A stretch of DNA of 9,298 nt from an uncultured Ruminococcus sp. (lineage in GTDB: Bacteria; Bacillota; Clostridia; Oscillospirales; Ruminococcaceae), in contig CAJKFZ010000101.1 of assembly GCA_905199285.1 (NCBI GenBank), positions 1-9,298 on the forward strand. The letters run 5' to 3'. The translations under genes were made by a program, and so were the position numbers. This document shows positions 1 to 6,992 of the stretch, piece after piece. The first letter of the stretch is position 1, and every line of letters begins with the position of its first letter. Below the pieces are notes generated by a model. The model ran no database searches. It had not been told where the DNA came from and saw only the letters and a program-made list of their open reading frames with translations.

Positions 1-11
1 ATAAAAAAATA

Positions 12-42
12 AGCTTGTGGAATCTTATTCATTCCACAAGCT
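12..42 (-). terminator. Rho-independent terminator (minus strand)
   Basis: A perfect 12-bp stem (AGCTTGTGGAAT at 12-23 pairing with 31-42) encloses a 7-nt loop. Read on the minus strand, the stem is followed by an A-interrupted run of seven T (the A run at plus 3-9). This is a strong intrinsic terminator for leftward transcription. On the plus strand only CGTTTTAC follows, so termination in that direction would be weaker. It lies downstream of the nuclease gene, which already has a closer terminator, so it may back that one up or serve a transcript starting in between. Confidence 0.8.
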
Positions 43-57
43 CGTTTTACTATAATA

Positions 58-217
58 ATACTAATCTCTAATCAGTTTAATTAAAAGATTCGCCGATAGA
101 CATTCGCTGATTTAGGAAAATGCCCGAAGGCGGGCTATCACCCTCCGAGGGCGTTTGACGACAAACAGCGAGTGAATGGCGGTGAAGATTTTCATTAGTT
201 TGATCAGAGCTTAGTAT
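58..217. repeat. 160-bp imperfect inverted repeat with nested hairpins (MITE-like element or structured RNA)
   Basis: The outer arms, 58-74 and 201-217, are inverted repeats matching at 15 of 17 positions, reading ATACTAA(T/G)CTCT(A/G)ATCA. Further in, CGCC at 91-94 faces GGCG at 178-181, and CATTCGCTG at 101-109 faces CAGCGAGTG at 166-174 with one wobble-type mismatch. The centre holds three small hairpins in a row: GCCCG/CGGGC at 122-135, CCCT/AGGG at 141-151, and GTTTG/CAAAC at 153-166. The interior is much richer in GC than the flanks. No ORF of note is present. The layout fits a small non-autonomous palindromic repeat or a multi-branched RNA. I do not recognise it as a known RNA family, and no obvious target duplication flanks it. 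Confidence 0.6.
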
Positions 218-250
218 AAAATCGGCTCAGTTCAATTTCACTAAGCCGAC
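216..250 (-). terminator. Probable terminator of the PD-(D/E)XK gene
   Basis: On the minus strand, TCGGCTTAG (plus 241-249) pairs with CTGAGCCGA (plus 222-230) over 9 positions, with one U-G type wobble and a 10-nt loop. It is followed by TTTTATA. It begins 16 nt after the stop codon of the nuclease gene. The T run is short (four), so efficiency may be moderate. Its T tract overlaps the outer arm of the adjacent inverted repeat. Confidence 0.65.
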
Positions 251-265
251 TTATCTTATAAACTA

Positions 266-1066
266 TTACGCAACCTTGCCGTTTGCTACATTCTCTACAA
301 GTTCAATAGGTACATTAAGAGAATTAGCAATTTCCTCATGAGTAAGTTTACCTAACGAAAGCATACGTTTGATATTTTCGATCTTTTCCTTCTCCAACGC
401 TTCAGCAGCATACTCTTTCGCACGTTCTTCAACCACTTTACACATTTCGCTCATACCTCCTTCGGTTTCCTTAAAATGTCGGAATCTCTCTATCAATTCG
501 GGATTGTACATATCATCCGCATGAATGCACTTAAAATCATGCATCAACCTGCCGATGCTGTCATTCGGATTTTCATAAGCACCGTTCACAAATATAATAT
601 GTGCTTCATCGCCTAAATACCCTCCAGTTTCCTCACATCGTCTGTCAAAATGATACAGTGGCAAATCTCTGCCCATTACATCATTTTCAGTGATGAATAT
701 GACAAATGTCTCGGAAAGCAGGTCAAACTTATCTTTCTTCTTCAGCAGTTTGGTATCAAGCATACTACTGTGAAATCTTGCTCTCTTGGGAGACGCTCCT
801 GCATCTGCCCGCTGTACCTCAATATTATATTTCTTGCCTAACTGATCTTCTGCATAGATATCCAGTGTAATAGAGCGACCCGCTAAACTTCTGTACTCGC
901 TCTGCGTTTCACTTCGGAGTATTTTCAAATCTTTCCTTTGCAGAATGACGCTGAGGATGAAGCGGACGCCGTCCGGATTATCATTGAAATAAAGTCTTAA
1001 AAAGTCATCATCTATCAGGCGTAGCTGTTCAGCCGTTCTTCGGTTCTTTTCCTGTTCTGTTGCCAT
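266..1066 (-). CDS. PD-(D/E)XK nuclease family protein (Rpn / putative transposase type)
   Basis: This encodes about 266 residues and resembles the Rpn/PDDEXK_2 group, often annotated as PD-(D/E)XK nuclease family transposases; family members promote recombination through DNA cleavage. The nuclease core lies near residues 65-105: LDIYAED supplies the metal-binding Asp, and YNIEVQ supplies the E-x-Q pair that replaces the classical E-x-K, as is usual here. The C-terminus (about residues 205-265) is charged and helical (KVVEERAKEYAAEALEKEK) and ends in a short helix-turn-helix-like segment, LTHEEIANSLNVPIELV, also typical. The ATG at 1066 is preferred over an in-frame GTG at 1075 because AAAGGG at 1075-1080 lies 8 nt upstream of the ATG and overlaps the GTG. 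The gene looks intact and has its own promoter and terminator, so it is a self-contained unit. Family call is confident; in vivo activity is unknown. Confidence 0.88.
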   Translation of the reverse strand: MATEQEKNRRTAEQLRLIDDDFLRLYFNDNPDGVRFILSVILQRKDLKILRSETQSEYRSLAGRSITLDIYAEDQLGKKYNIEVQRADAGASPKRARFHSSMLDTKLLKKKDKFDLLSETFVIFITENDVMGRDLPLYHFDRRCEETGGYLGDEAHIIFVNGAYENPNDSIGRLMHDFKCIHADDMYNPELIERFRHFKETEGGMSEMCKVVEERAKEYAAEALEKEKIENIKRMLSLGKLTHEEIANSLNVPIELVENVANGKVA

Positions 1067-1092
1067 TGTAATCACCCTTTCTGCTCATTTAT

Positions 1093-1121
1093 AGTATAGC
1101 ATACTTTCTTACTTTTTTCAA
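1093..1121 (-). promoter_or_regulatory. Sigma-A-type promoter for the PD-(D/E)XK gene
   Basis: On the minus strand, TTGAAA (plus 1116-1121) and TATACT (plus 1093-1098) are separated by exactly 17 bp. TATGC precedes the -10 box and gives an extended -10. The expected start lies about 20-25 nt upstream of the ATG at 1066, leaving just room for the ribosome binding site. No hairpin is seen between yaiI and this promoter, so read-through from the upstream operon could also reach the nuclease gene. Confidence 0.8.
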
Positions 1122-1138
1122 GTGATTTTTAAATAAAT

Positions 1139-1600
1139 TTACCTCACAGAATTCACTGAATCCGTTTTTATACAATACATATTCTTTTTCAGTGCTTCTT
1201 CAAACATCCTATCCTGTTCTGCTGTCCGTTTCGGCATCCCTTTCAATCTTCCGCCACCCTGACGGATTTTCCTTAAAACTGCACGAAATTCCAGTAATCC
1301 CGAAATATTATCATTAGTGTATTCTTTTCCGTCCTGATTGAGAACGATTACCTGTTTACTTAGGCACATTGCCGCAAGACCGTAATCCTGCGTAATTGCA
1401 ATATCACCTTGCTGAATCAAATTGACAAGCCGAAAGTCTACACTATCTGCACCTTTGTCAACTACAATTGTTTCAGCATTTTCATGTTCAATACGATGTG
1501 CAGTGTCGCAGATGATAACACATGGGATGTTGAATTTTCTTGCAATTTTCAGAGTATTTTTTACGACTGGACAGCCGTCTGCATCAATATATATTTTCAT
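1139..1600 (-). CDS. yaiI: YaiI/YqxD family protein (DUF188)
   Basis: A 153-residue protein of the conserved YaiI/YqxD (DUF188) family, a PIN-like fold group of unknown biochemical role. Visible family marks are the N-terminal strand MKIYIDADGCPV with paired acidic residues D6 and D8, an acidic VVDKGADSVD segment around residue 50, AITQDYGLA near residue 70, and the C-terminal basic GGGRLKG motif near 115-121. These conserved Asp residues are the likely metal-binding positions. The start at 1600 is chosen because the family begins at MKIYIDADGCPV and AAGGA (plus 1611-1615) lies 10 nt upstream; the frame stays open further upstream but there overlaps the preceding gene more deeply. The first 17 nt overlap the end of the dockerin gene, suggesting translational coupling. 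Length is normal and the gene looks intact. Confidence 0.9.
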   Translation of the reverse strand: MKIYIDADGCPVVKNTLKIARKFNIPCVIICDTAHRIEHENAETIVVDKGADSVDFRLVNLIQQGDIAITQDYGLAAMCLSKQVIVLNQDGKEYTNDNISGLLEFRAVLRKIRQGGGRLKGMPKRTAEQDRMFEEALKKNMYCIKTDSVNSVR

Positions 1601-3068
1601 ATTCAGAGTATCCTTCCATGGATAAATAGTACTCATACAAAGCGATTGCATGATGAATCGCAAAGGTTGTGCAGTATTTATACGTTTCCAAGTCGGATTT
1701 TATTGTAGCGATCGCCGCAATCACAGTACCCAGATGTTCCTTTTCTTCCTCGTAAAATGTAACATGATCACCCTCGGTGTTTTCGTCCGCCTGCACTGCA
1801 ATTTCCAGATTACAGTCATTCTTTTCTATGTAGTAGAAAACAGAATGTTCTGCACGATTCTGCACTTCCGTCACCAATCTCTCAACTGCTCCTACACTAT
1901 CACGGTACACCATCAGTATCGTATCATTCGCAATCTGCGTAATAGAATCATAAACGTTCCGTGTGACTCCCTCGTCGTCTGTGTAATCATATTGGACGAT
2001 CCAGAATGGCAGGCAATGGATTACGGACAAATTCTTAGACTCTGCATATTTCTGTGCAGTTTCGATGAATTTCACTTGCTGGTATCTTGCCGCATCGTGA
2101 TTCTTCCAGTTAAACTCTGAGTTTGTCCAAACCTCAACGTCATAAGAAACTCCGGCTAATCTTGCATTGTAATCGACAAGACTATTATACTCCTCGACCT
2201 TGTCGAACATATTATAAATCGCAGTCTGATAACTGTCCTCATATAACCACGTTTTTTCACCAGTCAGCAGATACACCTTCATATCCCTTGCATAGGCGTT
2301 TTTGACAAAGGCTTCTACCATATCCTTATTGTTTACCAGCTTGTTCGGACCAATAGAATAGTAGATTTCAGTAATGCCGTAGAATTCCATTGCGTCTAAA
2401 AATTCGCTCTGCTTTTCCATATCGTCATCAAGTCCGTATAAGGCAGCTTTTGAACCTTTCCAGTACCATGTCGCACAATTCATTTTCGTCTCTTCATTGA
2501 TAAGGTAAACGTCCATTGTACTTGAATTATAGAGGTATTTCGTATCGCTGTTCAAGCCGAGATTTTCATTGTTCACGAGATAAAACCGATCGATTGAATA
2601 ATCCAGAGGACGACCCATTTTGTCCTCGATTGCACGTTTCAGGTTTCCTGCAATCTGATAATTATACTCTGATTTTGAAATATAAGCATTTCGAACAGCA
2701 TCTTCATAATCCATGCCGATCAGCGAATCCAATGGATTATGCTCCATTGTTTGAATCAACGCTCGTTTCATCAGGCAAAGATCAAACACATCAAGTCTGT
2801 CATCCTCACACAAGTCCCCTGCTTTCCAATCTGCAAGTTCCGTATCCGGAACAGCCAGCAGCCATTTCTGCATCAACACAACATCCGAGATCGAAAACTC
2901 ACCGTCTGCGTTGACATCGCCTGCAACAGGATTATGCTGAGTATAGTTCAGTCTGTCATTTTTATCTGTTTCAGCTGCGTATGTTTGCCTCCCAGAAAAT
3001 GCAAAGGATGCCAATATACATGCTGAGATTACAGCTAATATTTTTTTCACCGATATATCCGCTCCCAT
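1584..3068 (-). CDS. Secreted type I dockerin protein with a putative barrel-like domain
   Basis: This 494-residue protein has an N-terminal signal peptide (basic KK at 8-9, hydrophobic stretch about 10-25, likely cleavage after TYA or TYAA around 31-32). Next, at about residues 49-106, is a type I dockerin: two calcium-loop repeats, DVNADGEFSISD at 51-62 and DLCEDDRLDVFD at 85-96, each followed by a helix. The second loop has Cys where Asn or Asp is usual. Dockerins bind cohesins on cellulosomal scaffoldins, so the protein is probably exported and attached to a cell-surface complex. Residues about 190-490 alternate predicted strands and helices (ITEIYYSIG, MKVYLLTG, LAGVSYDVEVW, LSVIHCLPFWI, DTILMVYRD, SVFYYIEK), suggesting a TIM-barrel glycoside-hydrolase-like fold; D310 and E312 in SYDVEVW would be catalytic candidates. 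No known GH family is recognised. ATG 3068 has AAAGGA 10 nt upstream. GTG at 3050, preceded by GGGAG and giving a signal peptide beginning MKKILAV, is a real alternative. It starts 3 nt after the recD2 stop. Confidence 0.82.
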   Translation of the reverse strand: MGADISVKKILAVISACILASFAFSGRQTYAAETDKNDRLNYTQHNPVAGDVNADGEFSISDVVLMQKWLLAVPDTELADWKAGDLCEDDRLDVFDLCLMKRALIQTMEHNPLDSLIGMDYEDAVRNAYISKSEYNYQIAGNLKRAIEDKMGRPLDYSIDRFYLVNNENLGLNSDTKYLYNSSTMDVYLINEETKMNCATWYWKGSKAALYGLDDDMEKQSEFLDAMEFYGITEIYYSIGPNKLVNNKDMVEAFVKNAYARDMKVYLLTGEKTWLYEDSYQTAIYNMFDKVEEYNSLVDYNARLAGVSYDVEVWTNSEFNWKNHDAARYQQVKFIETAQKYAESKNLSVIHCLPFWIVQYDYTDDEGVTRNVYDSITQIANDTILMVYRDSVGAVERLVTEVQNRAEHSVFYYIEKNDCNLEIAVQADENTEGDHVTFYEEEKEHLGTVIAAIATIKSDLETYKYCTTFAIHHAIALYEYYLSMEGYSEYENIY

Positions 3069-3071
3069 AGT

Positions 3072-5198
3072 TTAAATTTCCTTTAATCGCTCCTTCAATT
3101 TTGTATTCCGTTTTGTGACAGTGACATGTTTCACTGCATACGATATAGCTTTTTTCGTTCCGACAAGCACCAGCATTTTCTTTGCTCTCGTAATACCTGT
3201 GTAGATCAGATTCCTCTGTAACATCACAAAATACGTCATCATCACTGGCATAACAACTACAGGATATTCCGACCCCTGCGATTTGTGAATCGTAATCGCA
3301 TAAGCCTGCACCAGTTCATCAAGTTCAGTCACATCATATTCAACTGCACGATTATCAAATATAACAGTCAACCTTCGGTTTTCAAAATCAATTGATGAAA
3401 TGATGCCAATATCGCCGTTGAAAACTTCCTTGTCATAATTATTGCGAATCTACATGACTTTGTCATTTTGTCTGAAAGAACGTCCTGCACGGTACAGACA
3501 TTTATCGCTCGGATTGATTGCCTCCTGCAATAAAATATTCAGATTTGCAGCGCCCACAACTCCTCTCTGCATGGGCGAAAGTACCTGAATATCAGACGGT
3601 GCAGTATGACAATATTTCGGCAGCCTGTACTTCACAAGCTCCACGATTTTTTTCGCCGCAAGCTCCGGTTCTTCCGCTTCAATATAGAAAAAGTCCGTAT
3701 TCCTGCCATTGCTCAGATTTGGAAATTCACCTGCATTGATTCTGTGTGCATTCATAATAATTCTGCTTGACTGTGCCTGTCGGAAAATTTTTGTCAGCCT
3801 GATTACTGGAAACTGCTCCGAATCAATAATGTCACGCAGAACGTTTCCTGCACCGACGGACGGAAGCTGGTCAATATCGCCTACAAGAATCAGCTTCATG
3901 TGCGGTGGGATCGCTTTTAAAAGTGAGTTCATGAGAATTATATCAATCATTGAGGATTCATCAACGATCAGTACATCGCCATCAAGCAGACTGTTTTCGT
4001 TTTTCTGATATCCTTCCGGAGGTTTGAATTCAAGAAGCCTGTGAATCGTTTTTGCCTCCATGCCCGTTGTTTCCGTCATGCGTTTGGCGGCACGACCTGT
4101 CGGTGCTGCAAGCAGAATACGCAGCCCCATAATTTGCAGAACCCGTATAATGCCAAGCGTTGTGGTTGTTTTCCCCGTACCCGGTCCGCCTGTCAGAATC
4201 ATAACTTTTGCGGTCATTGCCTGCTGTATTCCCCGTGCCTGAATCTCATCATATTCAATGCCGATTTTCTCCTGCAATTTTGGAATATTCACTTTCAGAT
4301 TTGTATCAATACGTGCCGGAGAATTATTCAGCAACTTTAATCTGCGTGCCACACCTGTTTCCGCCATGTAAAACGGCGGCAGATAAATCGCTTCTTCATC
4401 AAGAATCAAATCATTAGTATTCAGGATTTTTTCAAGTGCATCGGTTACAGCTTCCCGTTCCGTGTCGAGAAGTTCCGTACTTTTGGTAATAAGCTGCTCT
4501 TTTTCGGCATAAACATGACCTTCGTCACCCAGCTGATTCAACGTGTATAAAATCCCGCTTCTGCAGCGTGTAAAGCAATTTTTCTCAAATCCAAGTTTTG
4601 ACGCAATGCTGTCCGCAGTCTTGAATCCGATACCCCATATATCATCTGCTAATTTATATGGATTTGACTTCACAATCTCGATACTGTCGTTGCCATACGT
4701 TCTATAAATTTTTGCAGCAAAAGACGTGCTGACATCGTAACCTTGCAGAAAAAGCATGATATTTTTGATTTCTTTTTGCTGTTCCCAGCTTTTCACAATC
4801 ATTTCCACACGTTTTTTACCGATACCCTCTACTTCATTTAATCGTTCCGGAGTGTCCTCAATAACCGAAATGGTATCCATACCGAACAGATTCACAATTC
4901 TTTTTGCAAACTTTGGACCCACGCCTTTTATTAGTCCGCTGCCGAGATATTTTTCAATTCCGAATACAGTAGCAGGAACAGTTTCCTCCCACTTCTGTGC
5001 CATAAACTGACTGCCGTATTTTTTATCGACTTTCCAGTCACCCTCAATCAAAAGAACTGAGCCAACATTTGCATCAACCAAATTTCCAACGACCGTTATG
5101 AGTTCATTATAACCTTTTACCGCCACACGCAGCACACTGTAGCCATTTTCGGGATTCTGATATGTAATTCTCTCTACTACTCCTCGAATTTTTGTCAT
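3072..5198 (-). pseudogene. recD2: RecD2 (RecD-like SF1B) DNA helicase, interrupted by an in-frame amber codon
   Basis: Read through one TAG at 3450-3452, the frame gives 708 residues, the full length of RecD2 enzymes, which are 5'-3' ATP-dependent DNA helicases in repair and replication. Before the stop: an N-terminal OB-like region; helix-hairpin-helix motifs near 88-105, 123-140 and 184-200; Walker A GGPGTGKT at 337-344; motif Ia APTGRAAKRM near 365-374; motif II VDESSM at 412-417; motif III GDIDQLPSVGAG at 440-451; and motif IV FRQAQSS at 472-478. After it, in the same frame: IRNNYDKEVFNGDIG, motif V AYAITIHKSQGSEYP (about 633-647) and motif VI IYTGITRAKK. The family sequence at the break is typically DKVMQIRNNYD, so TAG replaces a Gln codon, most simply by one CAG-to-TAG change. 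The 582-residue truncated product would lack motifs V and VI and should be inactive as a helicase. The TTG at 3371 has no spaced ribosome site. A sequencing error or suppression cannot be excluded. Confidence 0.88.
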
Positions 5199-5211
5199 AT
5201 GTTTCTACCTG

Positions 5212-5448
5212 TTATTTTACGTTTATTCCATACTTTTCAGCTATCTCCTTAGCACGGGATATCCCATCTTCAATAAGAAGTACAGATTTTGCCCTCTTTG
5301 AATCTATAGTCAGCCCTTCATCACTCAACTCATTCAAAATATCAAAATCATAGCCTTTCCAGCTTCTCGGAAGTATTTCCATACGTTCTTTCCATTACTG
5401 CAAATACAGCATCAGAAGCGTGAGTTCCTTCAATTTTTCTTCCATCAT
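5212..5448 (-). pseudogene. DUF6429 family protein, interrupted by an ochre codon
   Basis: This is a small frame of 78 codons plus stop, too short and broken to show as one long ORF. It starts at ATG 5448, overlapping the SEC-C stop as ATGA. It reads MMEEKLKELTLLMLYLQ, then TAA at 5395-5397, then WKERMEILPRSWKGYDFD, NELSDEGL and RAKSVLLIEDG, and ends with KEIAEKYGINVK. The two halves share one frame and fit the DUF6429 pattern (LTLLLLYL..W, RSWKGYDFD, KSV.LTEEG), a short family of unknown function that looks like a small winged-helix domain. In relatives the position is usually filled by a small polar residue just before Trp, so TCA-to-TAA is a likely cause. Re-initiation at ATG about 5380 (MEILPRSW) behind GGAAAG is possible but would lack the first helix. 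The recD2 start lies 13 nt downstream. The family call is from memory of the conserved motif. Confidence 0.7.
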
Positions 5449-6386
5449 TTATTCTTTCCACAGCACCGCTTATATTTCTTACCGCTTCCGCATGGACATA
5501 ATGAGTTTTTACTGATTGACTTTACGGAATCAATTTTCATCAGTTCAGAAAACATCTGAACCCTAAGTTCATTCGGCATATTACTTTCTGACAGCCCTCT
5601 GCGAAGTTCATTTATATCCATATCACCGCTCTTCAAGGCTGATGTGATGTTTGGTCCAAAGGAGACCACCTTGGGCATTTTTACTCTGTGCAGTTCATTC
5701 GGTGTGTGTCCCCTATTGTAAGCAGTTCGTAAATTATTGTTCAAACCCTGATAGAGAAGGAGAAATTTTTCCACCTGCTTTTCAGTAAAAAGAAGTCCCA
5801 TTCTTTCATATTCCTCAAACGGAAGTCCAAATTGACCATCGCATATTCGAAGCTCCATAATTGCTTCATAAAGAAATTCCTCTGCATCAGCTCTGCTCAT
5901 GTGCATATCTTTCGTAAAAAAGTTCAGAATTGCATTCGTCTGGAGAGTCTTTTCGTAGTAGCTTTCTTCCGCATATTTCAGCAGTTCAACTTTCGGCGGT
6001 ACATAGTATTCTTTTTCCATATGACCTTCTGACATATTATAATAATCATCAAATCCACAGACAAACAATGACTCGTCCACCAGTTCACGCTCCATAGGTT
6101 CACTTGGCGGCTCATCAGTATACAGTTCATCCAAACTGAGAATATAGTAATAGTGATTCTCATGATGAGCGATTTCTGCAAAAGCAAGAAAATCCTCCTC
6201 GGAAATACATCCCTGATTCTGCTTGTTTATGATTTCAAATGCTTTTCTCATGGTAATAATTCCATATAAATTTGAAAAAGCATCAAAATATTGCCGGAAA
6301 AGTTCAATTTGACTTTCTTCTAAATTAAGTTTGGAATACATTCTCTTTAATGTACTCTCTGCATACATCCTTGGGAATTTTTTCAT
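5445..6386 (-). CDS. SEC-C motif-containing protein
   Basis: This 313-residue protein ends in a clear SEC-C motif: C297-P-C299-GSGKKYKR-C308-C309 followed by GKNK. SEC-C is a small zinc-binding module also found at the end of SecA, usually used for protein or ribosome-associated contacts. The first ~285 residues look mainly helical and acidic (EESQIELFRQYFDAFSNLYG, EEFLYEAIMELRICDG, TEKQVEKFLLLYQGL) and I do not recognise a named domain in them. No signal peptide or membrane segment is apparent, so it should be cytoplasmic. ATG 6386 is preceded by AAAGGTG with about 7 nt spacing. The stop overlaps the start of the DUF6429 gene (ATGA), so translation is probably coupled. It is the only unbroken gene among the first four of this operon. 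The specific function is unknown; only the C-terminal motif is secure. Confidence 0.82.
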   Translation of the reverse strand: MKKFPRMYAESTLKRMYSKLNLEESQIELFRQYFDAFSNLYGIITMRKAFEIINKQNQGCISEEDFLAFAEIAHHENHYYYILSLDELYTDEPPSEPMERELVDESLFVCGFDDYYNMSEGHMEKEYYVPPKVELLKYAEESYYEKTLQTNAILNFFTKDMHMSRADAEEFLYEAIMELRICDGQFGLPFEEYERMGLLFTEKQVEKFLLLYQGLNNNLRTAYNRGHTPNELHRVKMPKVVSFGPNITSALKSGDMDINELRRGLSESNMPNELRVQMFSELMKIDSVKSISKNSLCPCGSGKKYKRCCGKNK

Positions 6387-6418
6387 ATTCTCACCTTTCC
6401 ATTCTCATCATAATTTCA

Positions 6419-6821
6419 TCACCATGCTCTTTCAGGCAGAACTTTTCTGACCTCTGCCCAGAATTTAGGCGAGTGATTCATTAGTCAGCCGTTTCTACAT
6501 GGATATCCAGGCGGTTCAGTTTTTCATCGGATGATTCCGAAATTAGTTCAGGATTCAATATGTAGACCTTATCATTTTCTGTTAATGATAAACCCGGCAC
6601 ATCACGCAGAAATGCCCATCTTCATTTAATGGCATTGAAGAATCTGTTTTATAATTAACAAATTGCAATGATTCCACAAATTTCTTCATTATACTGTATT
6701 CATTTATGTCCAATTGTGTGGGCAGGGACAAATAACAATCAAAATAATTGTCACTCTCTTTTTGTGATAATTTTCATTCATGTCATAATATGTGTTGCAT
6801 CCGGGGAGGCATTTTATTCAT
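6419..6821 (-). pseudogene. Decayed gene of unknown family upstream of the SEC-C gene
   Basis: Conceptual translation from ATG 6821 gives MNKMPPRMQHIL, TGA (6783-6785), HE, TGA (6774-6776), then a stretch beginning KLSQKESDNYFDCYLSL and running through EYSIMKKFVESLQFVNYK to MPLNEDGHF near 6610. There a frame change is needed to continue as RWAFLRDVPGLSLTENDK, VYILNPELISESSDEKL and NRLDIHVETAD. A second shift of one base near 6480 gives MNHSPKFWAEVRKVLPERAW and a stop at 6419. Coding-like composition across three frame segments with two in-frame stops suggests a gene of about 130 codons that has decayed. The stops could have come from CGA and TGG. I cannot place it in a family. It has the same strand and order as the operon and ends 32 nt before the SEC-C start, so it was probably its first gene. 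Confidence 0.5.
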
Positions 6822-6887
6822 AACGAATATAACAATTAACCTTTTAATGAAAAATATATTTAAAATATAGTTTTCAAACTCGCATCA

Positions 6888-6916
6888 TTGACAAAAAGCA
6901 AGAGATATAGTATGAT
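6888..6916 (+). promoter_or_regulatory. Near-consensus promoter of the RHH-like protein gene
   Basis: TTGACA at 6888-6893 and TATGAT at 6911-6916 are 17 bp apart: a perfect -35, a one-mismatch -10 and ideal spacing. Transcription should start near 6922-6924, giving a leader of about 70 nt before the ATG at 6993. An AT-rich tract precedes the -35 and could act as an UP element. No convincing promoter was found on the opposite strand in this interval for the decayed gene. Confidence 0.85.
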
Positions 6917-6925
6917 TATAGCATA

Positions 6926-6948
6926 AAGACGTCTTAATGATATATCAT
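6926..6948. promoter_or_regulatory. Tandem palindromes, candidate operator of the RHH-like protein
   Basis: Two perfect palindromes lie immediately after the expected transcription start: AAGACGTCTT (6926-6935) and ATGATATATCAT (6937-6948), with one base between them. A partial second copy of the first, CAGACTTCTT, is at 6957-6966. Palindromes between promoter and gene are typical operators for dimeric repressors such as ribbon-helix-helix proteins. Autoregulation by the adjacent gene product is an inference from position only. Confidence 0.45.
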
Positions 6949-6992
6949 ATTTTAGCAGACTTCTTTAAATATCAGAATAGGAGATTTATTCA

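Noticed and set aside
1139..1663. Longer yaiI start at 1663
   Set aside because: The extra 21 residues do not belong to the family, and the ATG at 1600 has a well-placed AAGGA site.
1409..2914. Plus-strand ORFs opposite the dockerin and yaiI genes
   Set aside because: They lie wholly within well-supported minus-strand genes, lack ribosome sites and have unlikely amino-acid composition.
3072..3371. Separate 99-residue gene starting at TTG 3371
   Set aside because: It is in frame with the upstream recD2 sequence and begins in mid-domain. The 26 codons between it and the TAG are also RecD2-like, and AAGG abuts the TTG with no spacing. It is the C-terminal part of recD2.
1584..5198. Alternative genetic code with TGA or TAG read as an amino acid
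   Set aside because: SEC-C, dockerin and transposase genes end in TGA at proper family lengths, and the remnant and DUF6429 also carry other kinds of lesion. Simple mutation explains the data better.
6860..6895. Leftward promoter (TTGTCA ... TATATT) for the SEC-C operon
   Set aside because: The spacer is 19 bp and both boxes are imperfect in an AT-rich tract, so support is too weak to list.
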